Shown: piece by piece, positions 4,359-6,365 of the stretch
Layout of the letters: each line of letters starts with the position of its first letter
Position numbering within the stretch: the first letter of the stretch is position 1
NCBI GenBank assembly: GCA_022600215.1
Contig: JAHZKV010000041.1
Coordinates: 1 to 6,365 of the forward strand
Source of the DNA: a bacterium
Lineage (GTDB): Bacteria > Chlamydiota > Chlamydiia > Chlamydiales > 2-12-FULL-49-11
DNA: 6,365 nt
Direction of reading: 5' to 3'
Position numbers and translations under genes: made by a program
Notes under the pieces: generated by a model
Told to the model about the DNA's origin: nothing
Seen by the model: the letters and a program-made list of their open reading frames with translations, nothing else
Databases searched by the model: none

Positions 4359-6227
4359 ACTTCCCCCGCCCTTGAATCGATCATCACTGGAGAGCTACTT
4401 ACCAAAAAAGCAGTAAAATTTTCAGAAGTATGCGTCATGGATGGCAAAGTGTACAATGTGGAAAGCAGGCCAGAAGAAAAAGGCCGAGGCGCCATATACA
4501 ACTTAACGGACAAAAAAGATCTCCTACCAGCCCCTTTTTCTGCAAAGAATGGGGTTCATGAGTATGGCGGCGATGCGCTTTGTGGCGATAAAGATGGCAT
4601 CTATTTTACGAACAAAAAAGACCATCAAATCTATTCCTTAAGCAAAGGGCAGCCTAAAAAGCTTACAAACCTAGAAAATGTACGTTTTGCAGAGCCATTG
4701 GTATGTGGAAAGTTCTTATTTGCTATCTTTGAAGATCATCGAAAGGAGGAAGTACAAAATGGGATCATAAAAATTGATCGAGAAAGTGGAGCATGCACGA
4801 TTTCGGAGAGCGAGCATGATTTTTATTCTGGCCTTACTCTTTCTCCTGATGAAAAGCATCTTGCCTTCTTTACTTGGGATTTTCCCTATATGTCTTGGGA
4901 TCGATCCGATGTATGGAAAGTTCGCCTAAATGAGGAAGGAGACTTTGTAGAAAGAGCGCAAATTTCTCCTAAAGGGGATATCTCCTCTTGTGATCCTAGG
5001 TTCTCCCCTTCGGGGAAACTTTTTTACGTTTGCGATAAAACAGGATTTTGGAATCTTTACGAGGAAGATGGCTCAGTTGTATGTGAGATGGAAGCAGATT
5101 TTTCCAAACCGCATTGGCACATGGGGCACAAAAGATATACCTTTGCTACCGAAGAGATCCTTGCTGCTGTTTATACTAAAAATGCCACCGACTATCTATG
5201 TCTTATCATTGACGAAAACGAAAAAACACTAGATCTACCTTTCACCTCCATCCCACATCTTGTCTCCCATGGAGGAAAACTCTATTTTATTGCCGCTAGC
5301 AAAGAGACGATGTCTAGTATCTATTCTTATGATCTAAAAACCTCCACCCTATCGCTAGAAAAAACGTGCCAAGAGCTGGAGCTAGACCCCTCCTGGATAT
5401 CCATTCCAAAAGAAATCTCTTTCACTACAAGGCACAATGAAAAAGCATATGCCTTTTACTACCCGCCAACAAATCCCCATTACACTCCGAAAAAGAGCGA
5501 AAAACCTCCCCTCCTCCTCATCTCTCATGGAGGCCCAACAGGACATAATCCTCCCATTTTTAATCTAGCAATTCAGTACTGGACCTCTCGAGGATTTGCC
5601 GTTTGTGATGTAAATTATAGCGGAAGCTCAGGATTTGGAAGAGCCTACCGGAAACGTCTTTATGGCACCTGGGGCGTAAAAGATGTAGATGATTGTGAAG
5701 ACTGCGCGCTCTACTTAGTAGAAAAAGGGCTCGTAGACAAAGATCGACTTACTGTTCGTGGTGGAAGTGCTGGCGGGTATACCACTCTTGCACTGCTAAC
5801 ATTTCGCGATACCTTTTGTGCCGGAGCAAGCTATTTTGGCGTGAGTGATATTGGCCTTCTTGCTCTTCATACACACAAATTTGAAGCAAAATACATGGAC
5901 TTGTTAGTTGGAGAATACCCAAAGGAGAAAGCCCTCTTTGAAGAGCGATCCCCATTATTCCATACCGATAAGATGAAAAAGCCAATCCTTATCTTACAAG
6001 GAGATGAGGATAAAGTGGTACCAGTAGAGCAAGCTGAAAAGATGTATCATGCGCTTTTAGAAAAAAAGATTCCTACCGCCTACCTTTTATTTAAGGGAGA
6101 AGGACACGGTTTTACCAAAAAAGAAAATATCATCAAGGCGATAGAAAGCGAGCTATACTTCTACCAAAAGATCTTTGGAGGAGAATGCTCCTTTGAAGCG
6201 CCTCCTATTACCATTGAAAACCTCTAG
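4356..6227 (+). CDS. S9 family serine peptidase (S9C / acylaminoacyl-peptidase-like oligopeptidase)
   Basis: This 623-residue enzyme belongs to the prolyl oligopeptidase clan (COG1506 type), whose members hydrolyse short peptides in the cytoplasm. The N-terminal ~350 residues form the beta-propeller that filters substrates. Hallmarks seen in order are SP at 3-4, RPEEKGR (38-44), VHEYGG (67-72), SWDRSDVW around 180-187, DPRFSPSG from 213 followed by DKTGFWNLY, and KPHWHMGHKRYTF. The alpha/beta-hydrolase domain follows from about residue 380: HGGP (391-394), the nucleophile motif GGSAGG (469-474) with Ser471, GDEDKVVP with Asp552 the likely acid, and GEGHGF with His584. The catalytic triad is complete. 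Alignment to the family from the second residue onward supports this start and shows no signal peptide. Length is slightly under the usual 640-670. It is the last gene of the operon and is coupled to the barrel gene before it. Exact specificity (dipeptidyl, acyl-aminoacyl or general oligopeptidase) cannot be read from sequence. Confidence 0.95.
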   Translation: MTSPALESIITGELLTKKAVKFSEVCVMDGKVYNVESRPEEKGRGAIYNLTDKKDLLPAPFSAKNGVHEYGGDALCGDKDGIYFTNKKDHQIYSLSKGQPKKLTNLENVRFAEPLVCGKFLFAIFEDHRKEEVQNGIIKIDRESGACTISESEHDFYSGLTLSPDEKHLAFFTWDFPYMSWDRSDVWKVRLNEEGDFVERAQISPKGDISSCDPRFSPSGKLFYVCDKTGFWNLYEEDGSVVCEMEADFSKPHWHMGHKRYTFATEEILAAVYTKNATDYLCLIIDENEKTLDLPFTSIPHLVSHGGKLYFIAASKETMSSIYSYDLKTSTLSLEKTCQELELDPSWISIPKEISFTTRHNEKAYAFYYPPTNPHYTPKKSEKPPLLLISHGGPTGHNPPIFNLAIQYWTSRGFAVCDVNYSGSSGFGRAYRKRLYGTWGVKDVDDCEDCALYLVEKGLVDKDRLTVRGGSAGGYTTLALLTFRDTFCAGASYFGVSDIGLLALHTHKFEAKYMDLLVGEYPKEKALFEERSPLFHTDKMKKPILILQGDEDKVVPVEQAEKMYHALLEKKIPTAYLLFKGEGHGFTKKENIIKAIESELYFYQKIFGGECSFEAPPITIENL

Positions 6228-6234
6228 CCTCTAT

Positions 6235-6259
6235 AAATAGTTTCCACACACTATTTTTT
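6235..6259 (+). terminator. weak intrinsic terminator candidate
   Basis: AAATAGT (6235-6241) pairs with ACTATTT (6250-6256) around an eight-base loop, with further Ts to 6259. It begins eight bases after the peptidase stop, where a terminator is expected. The stem has only one G-C pair, so efficiency should be low. Confidence 0.4.
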
Positions 6260-6296
6260 AATAAACTCCAACCAATCTTTACGATAAGTTTATCTA

Positions 6297-6326
6297 TTAA
6301 TAAACACTCAATAATGATAGTATAGT
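6297..6326 (+). promoter_or_regulatory. weak promoter candidate for a downstream gene
   Basis: TTAATA (6297-6302), an 18-base spacer and TATAGT (6321-6326) match the consensus at 4 of 6 and 5 of 6 positions. The region just upstream also holds GATAA-GT-TTATC (6283-6294) and the palindrome TATTAATA (6295-6302), which could be operator half-sites or simply AT-rich chance. A start near 6332 would fall on the ATG itself. Confidence 0.22.
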
Positions 6327-6331
6327 TGTCT

Positions 6332-6365
6332 ATGAAATTCATTTTAAAGCATATACTCCTATTAT
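6332..6365 (+). CDS. possible start of a further exported protein (3' end outside window)
   Basis: An ATG at 6332 opens a frame reading MKFILKHILLL to the window edge. The Lys residues followed by a hydrophobic run look like the beginning of a signal peptide, similar in style to the four exported proteins upstream. No Shine-Dalgarno is visible before it (AGTATAGTTGTCT), which weakens the call. Eleven codons are too few to judge; a start beyond the window is possible. Confidence 0.3.
   Translation, partial: MKFILKHILLL

Noticed and set aside
4328..4513. Minus-strand frame across the barrel/peptidase junction
   Set aside because: It is antisense to the conserved start of the S9 peptidase and the C-terminal barrel end, with no independent support.
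4990..5232. Plus-strand frame of 80 codons inside the peptidase
   Set aside because: It overlaps out of frame the propeller segment whose family motifs are clear.
5749..5985. Minus-strand frame of 78 codons inside the peptidase
   Set aside because: It is antisense to the catalytic GGSAGG region; conservation of that region explains the open frame.

Overview
The window reads as a stretch of an AT-rich diderm (Gram-negative-type) bacterial chromosome. Four consecutive predicted exported proteins end in aromatic Phe after an alternating hydrophobic pattern (...FGFEF, ...YEIGF, ...FGIGF, ...FGVGF), which is how outer-membrane beta-barrels end. The style of the genes (small exported barrel paralogs in tandem, a patatin-like lipase, AT-rich codons, short spacers) would suit an intracellular bacterium such as an environmental chlamydia. 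This is an impression from style: no lineage-specific marker gene is present, and Legionella/Coxiella-like hosts are not excluded.

Layout. (1) Positions 1-351 (+) hold the 3' end of a gene that starts outside the window; I do not recognise it. (2) It converges on 348-1268 (-), a complete patatin-like phospholipase/acylhydrolase with the Ser-Asp dyad intact; the two stop codons overlap. (3) Divergently, 1379-2002 (+) encodes a small exported orphan protein, probably a beta-barrel, behind a plausible sigma70-type promoter. (4) 2149-2901 (+) is a strongly expressed-looking exported barrel protein with its own promoter candidate, a possible 5' leader hairpin, a near-perfect Shine-Dalgarno and a textbook intrinsic terminator (2924-2955). 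(5) 3012-6227 (+) looks like a three-gene operon: two further paralogs of the 2149 protein (3012-3611 from a TTG start, and 3637-4356), then a cytoplasmic S9C-type serine oligopeptidase (4356-6227) whose ATG overlaps the preceding stop as TAATG. (6) After a weak terminator candidate, the last 34 bases may begin another exported protein (MKFILKHILLL...).

How they fit together. The core of the window is a tandem family of three divergent exported proteins that share short signal peptides ending before Ser, a Gly-His box, a G-x-GYQ box, an E-x-G-x-x-S box and a C-terminal GF, but differ in acidic or lysine-rich loops and in cysteine number (0, 2, 5). This fits surface-exposed barrels diversifying after duplication. 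The translationally coupled S9 peptidase is the one gene with a confident biochemical role, in intracellular peptide breakdown. Its link to the barrel genes (for example in peptide nutrition) is inference only. No RNA gene, CRISPR array, insertion sequence or attachment site was seen, and no gene-free stretch exceeds 300 bases.
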